A stretch of 33,505 nt of DNA, from contig JAIERW010000002.1 of assembly GCA_019746485.1 (NCBI GenBank), positions 1 through 33,505 of the forward strand, written 5' to 3'. A program made the translations under genes and the position numbers. The stretch is from Candidatus Babeliales bacterium (lineage in GTDB: Bacteria > Babelota > Babeliae > Babelales > RVW-14). The notes below the pieces were generated by a model. That model ran no database searches. It saw only the letters and a program-made list of their open reading frames with translations, and was not told where the DNA came from. Shown one piece after another: positions 9,019 through 15,991 of the stretch (its first letter is position 1; each line of letters begins with the position of its first letter).

Positions 9019-9735
9019 CTAAATAATACTTTCCAACTCAAAAAGCTCTTCTTGATACCTGTTTTTTTTTAATACTTCTCTTGTCCGCTGAACCACCAAA
9101 TCTTTCCATCCATCTAAAACCATATCTTTTTTATCTAAAATAACCCGCACATGCTTGGTCATACTTTCCCAAAAAGTCTTTCTCACAAAAAAAAGATTAA
9201 TTGAACGCTTATTACAACCCACTTCAACAAGGTAACTTTCGTAAACACGAACAAAGTCGTCTAGTAAGATGTTGATACAAGACCACATATCGTCCATACA
9301 AATTACATCGTCAACATCAAGCCGAACAAAGCAGAAAAAACTACTAATATCTTTCAATAGTTGTGTATAGTCCTGCTCGATGCCAGTTGTGCCTTTTTTA
9401 CAATTAAGTTTTACCTCATCAGCTAAAACCTTAGTATGAAAATTTTTTAAAAGTTCTAGTGAAATAATGGCAACCTTCGTATCGTCAATAGCGTCGATCG
9501 TTCTTTTAAGAATAAAGCCATTCATTGCGATTGTTTCTTCGCGCGCTTGTTGCACCGATTGCAAACGCGGACAGCATGTGGGTGAAATTTTAGATGCAAA
9601 AGAAGCGCCATGTGAAGAACTTCTGGTCCTGAGTAAACTCTGCCGTGGTGACTTTGGGCTTTTTGCTGCAGCATGCACCTGAGCGCTCGCAACCATCCCG
9701 TAAAAAAAAGCAGCAAGTATAAGCATTTTTTCCAT
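9019..9735 (-). CDS. Small exported protein, possible member of the same family
   Basis: The product has 238 residues. AAAGGA lies 6 bases before the ATG. The signal peptide (MEKMLILAAFFYGMVASAQVHAA) has an AxA-type end, followed by a basic Ser-rich stretch (about 25-50) and a helical region with Cys residues. The order of parts (signal, Ser/Arg-rich linker, helical domain, amphipathic C-terminus) matches the two genes downstream. It starts 21 bases after the epimerase stop, so it could share that transcript. The function is unknown. Confidence 0.7.
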   Translation of the reverse strand: MEKMLILAAFFYGMVASAQVHAAAKSPKSPRQSLLRTRSSSHGASFASKISPTCCPRLQSVQQAREETIAMNGFILKRTIDAIDDTKVAIISLELLKNFHTKVLADEVKLNCKKGTTGIEQDYTQLLKDISSFFCFVRLDVDDVICMDDMWSCINILLDDFVRVYESYLVEVGCNKRSINLFFVRKTFWESMTKHVRVILDKKDMVLDGWKDLVVQRTREVLKKNRYQEELFELESII

Positions 9736-9756
9736 GTAAAATCCTTTGGTGTAACA

Positions 9757-10869
9757 TTATAAATCTTCTGTTTTGCGCGTAGGACAATATTCATTAATGT
9801 ACCATTCGTACATAGCTTTCAGCCCTTCAACAAGCGTTGTTTTTGGTTTATACCCCAACAACATATATGCTTTTGAAATATCGGCATACGTTACTGCCAT
9901 CTCGGTTCGCGGGGCCGGCAGACACACCTGCTGAGCCTCTTTGCCCACCACCTGCTCAATTGTTGCAACAAAATCATCCAACGAAACCGTTGAACCATAA
10001 CCAAGATTAATCACTTCAAAGCCAATATTTTTTTGCATAAGACCGTCAATTGAACGCACAATACCATCAACAATATCGCCAACATACGCAAAATCACGAT
10101 GCAGGCTACCTTGCCCGTCGTAACGTGTCAACGATTTCTCATTATGAATAGCATCAATAAATTTAAACGCTGCCATGTTGGGCGTTCCACGCGGTCCATA
10201 AACAGTAAAGAAGCGTAAACAAGCACAGCGCAAACCAAACAAATGATGATAAGTGTACGTTAACAACTCGCCAGCTTTTTTACTGGCTGCATAAGGACTT
10301 GTTGGCCGATCGGTATCGTCGGCCTCTTTGAATGGAACCTGAGTATTGTTGCCATAAACGCTACTACTCGAAGCAAAAACAAAATTTTCTATGCCAAATT
10401 TTCTTGTCAGTTGCAACATGTTCAACGTGCCCAGCGTGTTAACTGACAAATGATCTTCAGGCTTTTCAATGCTGGCGCGTAGGTCGGCATAACCAGCCAA
10501 ATGACACACAACATCCGGCTGCTCTTGGGCAACAATTGCCGACATTTTGTCCATATCTAAAATATCGGCTTCATAAAGTGTACATAATTTTTCTTTATCG
10601 AGCGCCTGAATTGATACAATATTACGCCGCTTCCAGGCCGGATCATAAGTTGGACAAAAGTTGTCGACAATCACAACACTATTGCCGCGCTCAAGCAACG
10701 CTTGGGCAACATGGCTACCAATAAACCCCGCACCACCCGTAATCAAAATTTTTTTTCGACCAAGATGCTTGGTATCAGTTGCACACACTATCCAAATAGT
10801 CAGGCCCAAAACACATAGCAATAATAATATGAGCCACGGCATTCGTTTTTTTAATAAAGAAGAATTCAT
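9757..10869 (-). CDS. Membrane-anchored NAD-dependent epimerase, UDP-glucuronate 4-epimerase-like
   Basis: This is an extended short-chain dehydrogenase of 370 residues. It shows the NAD-binding GGAGFIG (about 45-51), the SSSVYG strand (168-173) and the catalytic YxxxK (Y193, K197). FFTVYGPRGTPNMA is typical of UDP-glucuronate 4-epimerases, so the likely reaction is UDP-GlcA to UDP-GalA. Unlike usual bacterial members it begins with a basic stretch and a transmembrane segment (about 10-30), which would tether it to the inner membrane. The enzyme domain would be outside if the N-terminus stays inside. GAGGGGG lies just before the ATG. The glycosyltransferases upstream on the same strand suggest a glycan pathway. 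Confidence 0.85.
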   Translation of the reverse strand: MNSSLLKKRMPWLILLLLCVLGLTIWIVCATDTKHLGRKKILITGGAGFIGSHVAQALLERGNSVVIVDNFCPTYDPAWKRRNIVSIQALDKEKLCTLYEADILDMDKMSAIVAQEQPDVVCHLAGYADLRASIEKPEDHLSVNTLGTLNMLQLTRKFGIENFVFASSSSVYGNNTQVPFKEADDTDRPTSPYAASKKAGELLTYTYHHLFGLRCACLRFFTVYGPRGTPNMAAFKFIDAIHNEKSLTRYDGQGSLHRDFAYVGDIVDGIVRSIDGLMQKNIGFEVINLGYGSTVSLDDFVATIEQVVGKEAQQVCLPAPRTEMAVTYADISKAYMLLGYKPKTTLVEGLKAMYEWYINEYCPTRKTEDL

Positions 10870-10967
10870 TACACCCCCTCTTATTTTTTACTTTTCTATG
10901 CTTGTCTTTATCACCCTAGCTCAGGCTGGTAAAAAAATTCAAGAGGGAAGAAAAAGAAACAAAACGA

Positions 10968-12125
10968 TTATTGCTTGTTCAGCAAGCACTGCAAAATATT
11001 TTCAAGCCTATCGTTCTCTTTATTCATTTCATATTCATGCTCAATCTTGGCGCGGCCCGCACGGCCCATCGCCGACCACAGGGCAGGGTTTTGTACAAAA
11101 TAAACAAGATGCTTGGTCAGCATTACAACATCTTTTTCAGGCGCAAGTAAACCAGAAGCCCCATGTTCAACCAGCTCAGGAATCCCGCTGTGATAGGTGC
11201 TCACCACCGGCAAACCCATAGCCATAGCTTCCTTGAGTGCATTGGGAATACCCTCTTCATTAGTATTGAGTGCAACAATTGACGGCAAAATGAAAATATG
11301 CGACTGATCCAAAATACGCGCAACTTGTTCAGAAGGTTGCCAACCCTTAAATGAGATGTACGATTCAGCTCCAAGCTCCTTGACCAACTTTTCCAACTTT
11401 ATTCGCAGATAACCATCACCGATAATACTATAATGAATATTTGGATGAACCTTGTGCAACGCAGCAACCGCACGAATAGCATACTCTATACCCTTTTTTT
11501 CTACCAACCGGCTTGTGCTCACGATATTGACTGGCCCTTCTTCAGGAAATGTGCGCTCACGAAAGGCAAACGTATTGCAATCGATTGCCGAATGCAACAT
11601 CACAATCTTTTCGGCCGGCGCCCCTAATGTCCTCAACCGATCAGCAAAATTTTCACACACCGGCAACAAAAGCGAAGCCTTGGCAAATGCCTTGTCATAG
11701 CAATTAGGATAACGATTTGGAAAACTTGTCAAATCATGCCCACGAAAAAAAATACACAGCTTACCTGACAAACCGCGATCAAAATATGATAAGCATAACG
11801 GTGCTGATGTGCCAAATTGGCAAAGAACAATGTCAAAGTCACTTTCACCAGGAGGTATAACATCATAAAAAACACGTTGATCAAAATTGTACTTACTAAT
11901 CACCCGCGGCATGATAGAATCGCTAACTTTTTCTGCATAAATTTTCACATCATGACCACGGTCGATAAGGCCACTAATCTGGTTATTAATAAAAACTTGA
12001 TTGTTATAAGGAAACTTTTGCAAAAAAAACAAAATCTTCATAGCCGGCTTTGCAACAACCTGCTCTGACGAAAAGCACCGAGCCATCCCCATAAAAAATA
12101 ACACTGGCAAGATCAATTTTTTCAT
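10968..12125 (-). CDS. Glycosyltransferase family 4 with signal peptide
   Basis: The product has 385 residues. After a signal-peptide-like N-terminus (MKKLILPVLFFMGMARCFSS) comes a GT-B fold glycosyltransferase. The N-terminal Rossmann half begins at MKILFFLQ (about 29). The C-terminal nucleotide-sugar domain has SRLVEKKG (205-212), IIGDG, and the EX7E motif (about E291 to E299 in EGIPNALKE), then GLPVVSTYHSGIPELV. Family members transfer sugars from UDP- or GDP-sugars. The donor and acceptor cannot be told. The gene overlaps the upstream paralog by four bases (ATGA). An exported sugar-nucleotide enzyme is unusual because the donors are cytoplasmic in bacteria. Confidence 0.85.
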   Translation of the reverse strand: MKKLILPVLFFMGMARCFSSEQVVAKPAMKILFFLQKFPYNNQVFINNQISGLIDRGHDVKIYAEKVSDSIMPRVISKYNFDQRVFYDVIPPGESDFDIVLCQFGTSAPLCLSYFDRGLSGKLCIFFRGHDLTSFPNRYPNCYDKAFAKASLLLPVCENFADRLRTLGAPAEKIVMLHSAIDCNTFAFRERTFPEEGPVNIVSTSRLVEKKGIEYAIRAVAALHKVHPNIHYSIIGDGYLRIKLEKLVKELGAESYISFKGWQPSEQVARILDQSHIFILPSIVALNTNEEGIPNALKEAMAMGLPVVSTYHSGIPELVEHGASGLLAPEKDVVMLTKHLVYFVQNPALWSAMGRAGRAKIEHEYEMNKENDRLENILQCLLNKQ

Positions 12126-13270
12126 CTCATTCCTTCTTGCACCAACGCATACAAAATTTTTTCAAGCTTTTCACTTTCTGTATCTAAATTAAACTCCTGC
12201 TCAATCATGGTGCGAGCCGCACGCGTCATGGGCTCCCATTTTTCAGGATGCTCAATTAAAAATTGGAGATGCTGTGCCAACGTAGCATCATCTTTTTCAG
12301 AAGCAAGCAAACCAGAAATACCGTGAATCACCAGCTCAGGGATACCGCTATGATAGGTACTCACCACCGGCAGCCCCAGCGCCATAGCCTCTTTGAGCGC
12401 ATTGGGAATACCTTCTTGATCACCAGAAAGTGGCGTCATGGACGGCAACATAAAAATATCAGAGTCATTCAAAATTTTAATTACCTGCTCAGGCTGGCGC
12501 CAACCAGTAAAAGAAATATAATTTTGTGCGCCAAGCTCGCTCACCAGTTTTTCTAATGCACCTTTCTGGCTACCCGCGCCAATAATAGTATATTCAACGT
12601 TTGGATAAAGCTTATGCAACCGCACAACCGCTTTAATGGCATAATCTATACCTTTTTTTGGTGACAACCTGCTCGTGCTAACAATTTTAATGGGACCAGC
12701 AGCAGGGAGTTCATGTTTTTTAAAAGCAAATTTTTTACAATCAATTGCCGAGTGGTGCACTACCACTTTTTTTGGATCAGCACCAAACTCAATAAGTCGC
12801 TTAGCAAAATATTCGCACACGGGCAAAAACAAGTCGCCCTCTTGCAAAAGTTCTCGATAAACACCAGGATTCCTTTTTTCATACGCGCTAATGTCATGGC
12901 CGCGAAAACAGGTTACTAGCTTTCCTGGCAATTTATCCTTTTTCTTAAGCTCAAGCATATCAACACCACGCGGACCAAATTGCGCAAGTAAAATATCGGC
13001 ATCTGCAACTTCATGAGAAATAGAGGGAAAAATCTTGTCCATAAGACCATGCTGCAAAACAATATCCAAAGAACGCGTTTGCAAAGGCTGGGCATGCATA
13101 TAAACTTCATGCCCCCGCTGCAACAAACCCACAAATTGGTTAATGACAAATGTATTGGTACTAACGGGGAAGAATTCCTGCGACATAAGAATTTTAAGGG
13201 GTTTTTGTGATGCTTGCAGCACCGACGCACTCAACAATGCGCATAAAAAGACAATAATTCTACTCTTCAT
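12122..13270 (-). CDS. Glycosyltransferase family 4 with signal peptide (paralog)
   Basis: The product has 382 residues and is closely similar to the downstream protein along its length. The signal peptide covers about residues 1-20 (ending VLQAS), then comes the GT-B fold with STSRLSPKKG, IIGAG and the EX7E motif in EGIPNALKE, followed by GLPVVSTYHSGIPELV. The ATG follows AAGGAG at five bases. It is first in a tight two-gene unit with the paralog. Both copies keep the donor-site motifs, so both are probably active. They may act in series on one glycan. Confidence 0.85.
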   Translation of the reverse strand: MKSRIIVFLCALLSASVLQASQKPLKILMSQEFFPVSTNTFVINQFVGLLQRGHEVYMHAQPLQTRSLDIVLQHGLMDKIFPSISHEVADADILLAQFGPRGVDMLELKKKDKLPGKLVTCFRGHDISAYEKRNPGVYRELLQEGDLFLPVCEYFAKRLIEFGADPKKVVVHHSAIDCKKFAFKKHELPAAGPIKIVSTSRLSPKKGIDYAIKAVVRLHKLYPNVEYTIIGAGSQKGALEKLVSELGAQNYISFTGWRQPEQVIKILNDSDIFMLPSMTPLSGDQEGIPNALKEAMALGLPVVSTYHSGIPELVIHGISGLLASEKDDATLAQHLQFLIEHPEKWEPMTRAARTMIEQEFNLDTESEKLEKILYALVQEGMR

Positions 13271-13322
13271 ACCTTCTCCTTTTTATAATTTGTTCGTGTT
13301 GCCATGAGCATTGCATAGCTAC

Positions 13323-13369
13323 AAAAAAAATCAAAAAGGGCATGCTAAAAAAACCGCATGCCCTTTTTT
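13323..13369 (-). terminator. Intrinsic terminator after the ankyrin gene
   Basis: AAAAAGGGCATGC pairs with GCATGCCCTTTTT around a short A-rich loop (13333-13369), with a further T-run on the minus strand. It separates the ankyrin gene from the glycosyltransferase pair. Confidence 0.85.
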
Positions 13370-13390
13370 AAATAAGACTTTAAAAATTTA

Positions 13391-14377
13391 TTACTTTGTT
13401 GCCAAATCTTGCAAGTCGACAGCCAAGGCTGCTAATTTTGTTTTGAGAACTTCAAGGCTTGTCTTGAGAGAATCAAGTAGAGACGTTTTTTCTTCTGCTT
13501 GCTGAGATTTTTCTATTTTAATTTCGTTCGGCATTTTTGCATTCAGACTTCGCAACACTTTTATCGCACCACCAGTGGAAGCATCACTTAATGGACTCTC
13601 GCCACTATTGTCCAGAACATTAACATCAGCGCCCTTGGTTTTTAAAAAAAATATAATCTTATCATTGTTTGGCTTTGACGATATGGCAGCCAAATGGAGC
13701 GGCGTTCGCTTAGCAATATTTTTTATATCAACTTGAGCACCTGCTTTCAACAATGCCTTCACTGATTCAAGATACCCTTCTTGTGCTGCGCAATGCAGCG
13801 GAGTATTCCCAGTTCTATCTTGCTGATTTATTAATGCGCCCTTTTGTAGCAACAAGGGAATTAGACCTGTTTTTCCCAATGATGCAGCGCGATGAAGCAA
13901 AGTTTTACCGGCGCCATCTTGCTTATTAACATCAGTATTAGTCATTTTATCAAGCAACAATTGCCACATTTCTTCATCTCTGGCATCATCTAACGCCACT
14001 ATTCCACCAGATTCTATCGTAACATCAATATTTGGTTGATTGATCAAGAGCTTGGCAATCGCGGTATTGTTATAATACAAAGCATAATGTAAAGGAGTGC
14101 GCCCGCCCTTGTCTTGCTTATTGCAATCTGCACCTTTGCTCAACAAAAACTCGGCCATCGCTTTCAGACCTTTGCCTGCGGCGTGGTGCAAGGGCGTCCA
14201 CCATTGCTTATCTTGCACATCAACAGCAACACCTTGCTTGTCTATGAAATCTTCGACTGCAGCAAAATCATTTTTGTTAATTGCGCCCAAGATGCTTTTG
14301 TAAGCAGGAGCCGTGGCCTGACAAATGCGCGGCATAAACAAGTTCAATGATAAGAAAAGAACGAATGACTTCTTCAT
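13391..14377 (-). CDS. Exported ankyrin-repeat protein
   Basis: The product has 328 residues. A signal peptide (MKKSFVLFLSLNLFMPRICQA) is followed by about seven to eight ankyrin repeats (about residues 25-275). The cores are recognisable as TPLHHAAGKG, TPLHYALYYN, TLLHRAASLG, TPLHCAAQEG and TPLHLAAISS, with one degenerate repeat (IVALDDARDEE). The C-terminus (about 285-328) is a Lys/Glu/Leu-rich coiled coil. Ankyrin repeats bind proteins; an exported one in a host-associated bacterium is a candidate effector, but that is inference. I chose the ATG rather than the TTG one codon upstream. Confidence 0.9.
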   Translation of the reverse strand: MKKSFVLFLSLNLFMPRICQATAPAYKSILGAINKNDFAAVEDFIDKQGVAVDVQDKQWWTPLHHAAGKGLKAMAEFLLSKGADCNKQDKGGRTPLHYALYYNNTAIAKLLINQPNIDVTIESGGIVALDDARDEEMWQLLLDKMTNTDVNKQDGAGKTLLHRAASLGKTGLIPLLLQKGALINQQDRTGNTPLHCAAQEGYLESVKALLKAGAQVDIKNIAKRTPLHLAAISSKPNNDKIIFFLKTKGADVNVLDNSGESPLSDASTGGAIKVLRSLNAKMPNEIKIEKSQQAEEKTSLLDSLKTSLEVLKTKLAALAVDLQDLATK

Positions 14378-14499
14378 CAACCATCTCTTGGTAAAAAAAT
14401 TACGGAACCCTTTTGAGATAACGTAACAAAATGGTAAGAAAAAAATAAGAATAAGAAGATATTAAACAATAGTTTGAATTTATTTAAGAAAGATGCCTA

Positions 14500-14529
14500 T
14501 CCTCCAGAGCCACGCAGGGCTTAGGAGGA
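14500..14529. repeat. Palindromic element copy 1
   Basis: Outer arms TCCTCC/GGAGGA, a 3x3 internal loop (AGA/TTA) and inner arms GCC/GGC around ACGCAG. It has the same layout as the other copies in this region. Confidence 0.55.
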
Positions 14530-14535
14530 GCCGTG

Positions 14536-14561
14536 CCATACGAAGCCTTGGCGAAGTATGG
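14536..14561. repeat. Palindromic element copy 2, abutting the tRNA-Ala fragment
   Basis: Outer arms CCATAC/GTATGG, internal loop GAA/GAA and inner arms GCC/GGC with a two-base centre. The right arm ends in TGG, which is the complement of the CCA end of the duplicated tRNA-Ala 3' fragment. Confidence 0.7.
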
Positions 14562-14581
14562 TGGAGGTAAGCGGATTCGAA
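14559..14581 (-). repeat. Duplicated 3' end of tRNA-Ala (23 bp, including CCA)
   Basis: These 23 bases are identical to 14960-14982, the 3' end of the intact tRNA-Ala, including its T-loop TTCGAATC start and CCA. The rest of the tRNA is absent, so this is a fragment. The two copies are direct repeats flanking the GIY-YIG gene, as expected if an element inserted at the tRNA 3' end and regenerated it. Confidence 0.8.
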
Positions 14582-14619
14582 TCCTCCTACGCCCTCGCTT
14601 TGCTCTTGGCTTCGGAGGA
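14582..14619. repeat. Palindromic element copy 3, inside the GIY-YIG 3' end
   Basis: Outer arms TCCTCC/GGAGGA, internal loop TAC/TTC and inner arms GCC/GGC around a 14-base loop. It covers the last ~10 codons and the stop of the GIY-YIG gene and touches the tRNA fragment. Confidence 0.65.
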
Positions 14620-14874
14620 CAGGCCGCTGGCTTGCAAAAAATGCTTCTTCAAAAATACTTTACCCGAACCAGATTTTAAATATTTTTCAAAAGAAATTGC
14701 CTGAAACTCTTCTTGAAAAGCAACATATCCTACCAAAATCCATGGTTTATATTTTGCTGTATAAATAGATTTACCATCATTGTGACAATGTAATCGGTTA
14801 TCAATTGAATTAGTAAAGCCAACATATGTTTTGTCGGGATTACCAACTGATCTAAGAACATAAACATAATGCAT
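14587..14874 (-). CDS. Small GIY-YIG endonuclease
   Basis: The product has 95 residues, the usual length for stand-alone single-domain GIY-YIG proteins. The GIY position is YVYVLRS at the N-terminus, the YIG position is TYVGFT, an Arg follows in NRL, and the conserved EKYLKSGSG segment holds the expected catalytic Glu. The ATG giving MHYVYV is chosen because it begins directly at the domain. Upstream in-frame codons run through the tRNA-Ala gene and are not real coding. The gene lies between the intact tRNA-Ala and a copy of its 3' end, and its 3' end is a palindrome. A role in moving or spreading this unit is possible but unproven. Confidence 0.85.
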   Translation of the reverse strand: MHYVYVLRSVGNPDKTYVGFTNSIDNRLHCHNDGKSIYTAKYKPWILVGYVAFQEEFQAISFEKYLKSGSGKVFLKKHFLQASGLSSEAKSKARA

Positions 14875-14932
14875 GAAAAACTCACACCAGAAAAGAAAGA
14901 AATAATTTGAAATCATTAGAGAAGGTGGCCTG

Positions 14933-14962
14933 CCAGCCGTAGCCACGTAGGGCGTAGGCTGG
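14933..14962. repeat. Palindromic element copy 4, abutting tRNA-Ala
   Basis: Outer arms CCAGCC/GGCTGG, internal loop GTA/GTA and inner arms GCC/GGC around ACGTAG. The right arm's TGG is the complement of the tRNA-Ala CCA end. It is preceded by GGTGGCCTG, which recurs before the next copies. Confidence 0.7.
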
Positions 14963-15035
14963 TGGAGGTAAGCGGATTCGAACCGCTGGCCTTCCGCGTG
15001 CAAAACGGACGCTCTACCAACTGAGCTATACCCCC
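14960..15035 (-). tRNA. tRNA-Ala(UGC)
   Basis: A full cloverleaf can be drawn: acceptor GGGGGTA/TACCTCC with one G-T pair, D-arm GCTC/GAGC, anticodon loop TTTGCAC giving anticodon TGC, and T-arm AGCGG/CCGCT with loop TTCGAAT. The CCA is encoded. tRNA-Ile lies just upstream on the same strand, a pair often found in rRNA spacers, but no rRNA is present here. Confidence 0.95.
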
Positions 15036-15168
15036 GAACATTTCAATAGGCCTGATGATTTTTTTGAATTGAGACTAGTCTAGCACAAAAAAACGATTTG
15101 CAAAGTCTTTTGTGTTAGCTTCGGCACAGCTTTTCTAAACTCATTTAAAAAGGGTGGCCTGCCAGCCG

Positions 15169-15187
15169 CCCTTCGACAAGCTCAGGG
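15169..15187. repeat. 19-bp repeat downstream of tRNA-Ile (copy A)
   Basis: CCCTTCGACAAGCTCAGGG occurs here and, as its reverse complement, at 24434-24452. Relative to the adjacent tRNA both copies have the same orientation and lie 50-90 bases past the CCA end. Both are followed, reading away from the tRNA, by a GGCAGGCCA sequence. Confidence 0.8.
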
Positions 15188-15213
15188 TGACCGGAGCTGC
15201 GTAGGATGGCCTG

Positions 15214-15240
15214 CCAGGTCGTAGCCTTGGCGAAGACTGG
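15214..15240. repeat. Palindromic element copy 5, abutting tRNA-Ile
   Basis: Outer arms CCAGGTC/GACTGG (one bulged G), internal loop GTA/GAA and inner arms GCC/GGC with a two-base centre. The right arm ends in the TGG complementary to the tRNA-Ile CCA end. Confidence 0.65.
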
Positions 15241-15314
15241 TGGGCCTAAGTCGACTCGAACGACTGACCTCCCCGTTATCAGCGGGGTGCTCTAACCAAC
15301 TGAGCTATAGGCCC
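15238..15314 (-). tRNA. tRNA-Ile(GAU)
   Basis: The acceptor stem GGGCCTA/TAGGCCC is perfect. The anticodon stem CCCCG/CGGGG encloses CTGATAA, giving anticodon GAT. The T-arm has loop TTCGAGT and the CCA is encoded. It probably heads a short transcript with tRNA-Ala. Confidence 0.95.
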
Positions 15315-15573
15315 TAAATTTAACACCAAGTTTGTACTATAATAAGCAATTTTGTGCAGCGCACGAGCCTATTTACTACTTTATTCAAAGAAAACAGTGC
15401 CAAGAGGCACTTTAAAATGATGGACCTATTGTACTTGGTTCCAGAGCACTTTTCAAGCTTTTTTTAGCATTTAATTTCATATTTAATCAAAAACAGCCCT
15501 ACAGCCCCTTTATGCCGCCTTTAACAGCAACAACCGACTCAATCAATAGATCCAATTTTTAAGAGCAATATTA
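15315..15573. other. Non-coding gap between tRNA-Ile and the 69-aa gene
   Basis: No convincing gene is seen. The promoter of the minus-strand tRNAs should lie in 15315-15370; a TATTAT/TATAGT-like stretch is visible there on the minus strand, without a clear -35. A hairpin AGTGCC-AAGA-GGCACT lies at 15396-15411, followed by TTT. It could be a weak terminator or part of a small RNA. Confidence 0.4.
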
Positions 15574-15603
15574 TTGACTATTAAGCTTAAATTTTATCAT
15601 AAT
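15574..15603 (+). promoter_or_regulatory. Probable promoter of the 69-aa gene
   Basis: TTGACT (-35) and CATAAT (-10) are 18 bases apart. They place the start of transcription about 60 bases before the ATG at 15670. Confidence 0.5.
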
Positions 15604-15669
15604 AAGCATATGAAGGTAGCTTTTCTGCGTTGTGCAGGAAGTACAAAGGGAAACCAAAAGGGAGATATC

Positions 15670-15879
15670 ATGGGAAAAACCCTACGATTAGATGCAAAAT
15701 ATCCAAACCAGCTTACCAAAGAGAACAAAAATCACGGCCCAGAACACGAACATAGTGAGTTTTACGAAGGTAAAAAGTCTAAAAAGAGTCAGAAGAGCAA
15801 GAAGTACTTCAAAAAAGACTTTCATATTCAACGTATCTGGCCAACCGGTAATGAAAATAAAAAAGGTCAAAAGGTTTAA
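15670..15879 (+). CDS. Small basic Lys-rich protein
   Basis: The product has 69 residues. GGGAG lies about 5 bases before this ATG; upstream in-frame starts have no ribosome binding site. The protein is very rich in Lys (for example the KKSKKSQKSKKYFKKD stretch), with a His/Glu patch before it and no signal peptide or hydrophobic segment. It resembles small nucleic-acid-binding or ribosome-associated proteins in composition only. A promoter-like sequence precedes it, and prfB starts 112 bases downstream. I do not recognise the family. Confidence 0.6.
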   Translation: MGKTLRLDAKYPNQLTKENKNHGPEHEHSEFYEGKKSKKSQKSKKYFKKDFHIQRIWPTGNENKKGQKV

Positions 15880-15991
15880 AACCCTCACCTTTAAAACCTT
15901 GTTTTTCTTGCGTAGATCATCAATTTGGTGTTTACTAAGTAAAAAATCTTATGTTTTATAACCACGTCATAAGACCCTTAGGTTTACAGCA

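Noticed and set aside
10661-11221. 186-codon open frame opposite the epimerase and glycosyltransferase
   Set aside because: It runs antisense across the N-terminus of one conserved gene and the C-terminus of another, without a ribosome binding site; both real genes have clear family motifs.
14378-14380. TTG one codon upstream as start of the ankyrin gene
   Set aside because: The next codon is ATG with normal signal-peptide context; a TTG start adds only one residue.
14875-15003. N-terminal extension of the GIY-YIG frame upstream to 15003
   Set aside because: The extension is translated from the tRNA-Ala gene and its downstream palindrome; the domain starts at the ATG at 14874.
14500-15240. 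Integrated prophage or large island at tRNA-Ala
   Set aside because: No integrase, phage structural or replication gene is present; the unit between the repeats is about 400 bp with only the GIY-YIG gene.
14960-15314. Remains of an rRNA operon around tRNA-Ile/tRNA-Ala
   Set aside because: No 16S or 23S sequence is seen on either side; the tRNAs are flanked by repeats and protein genes.
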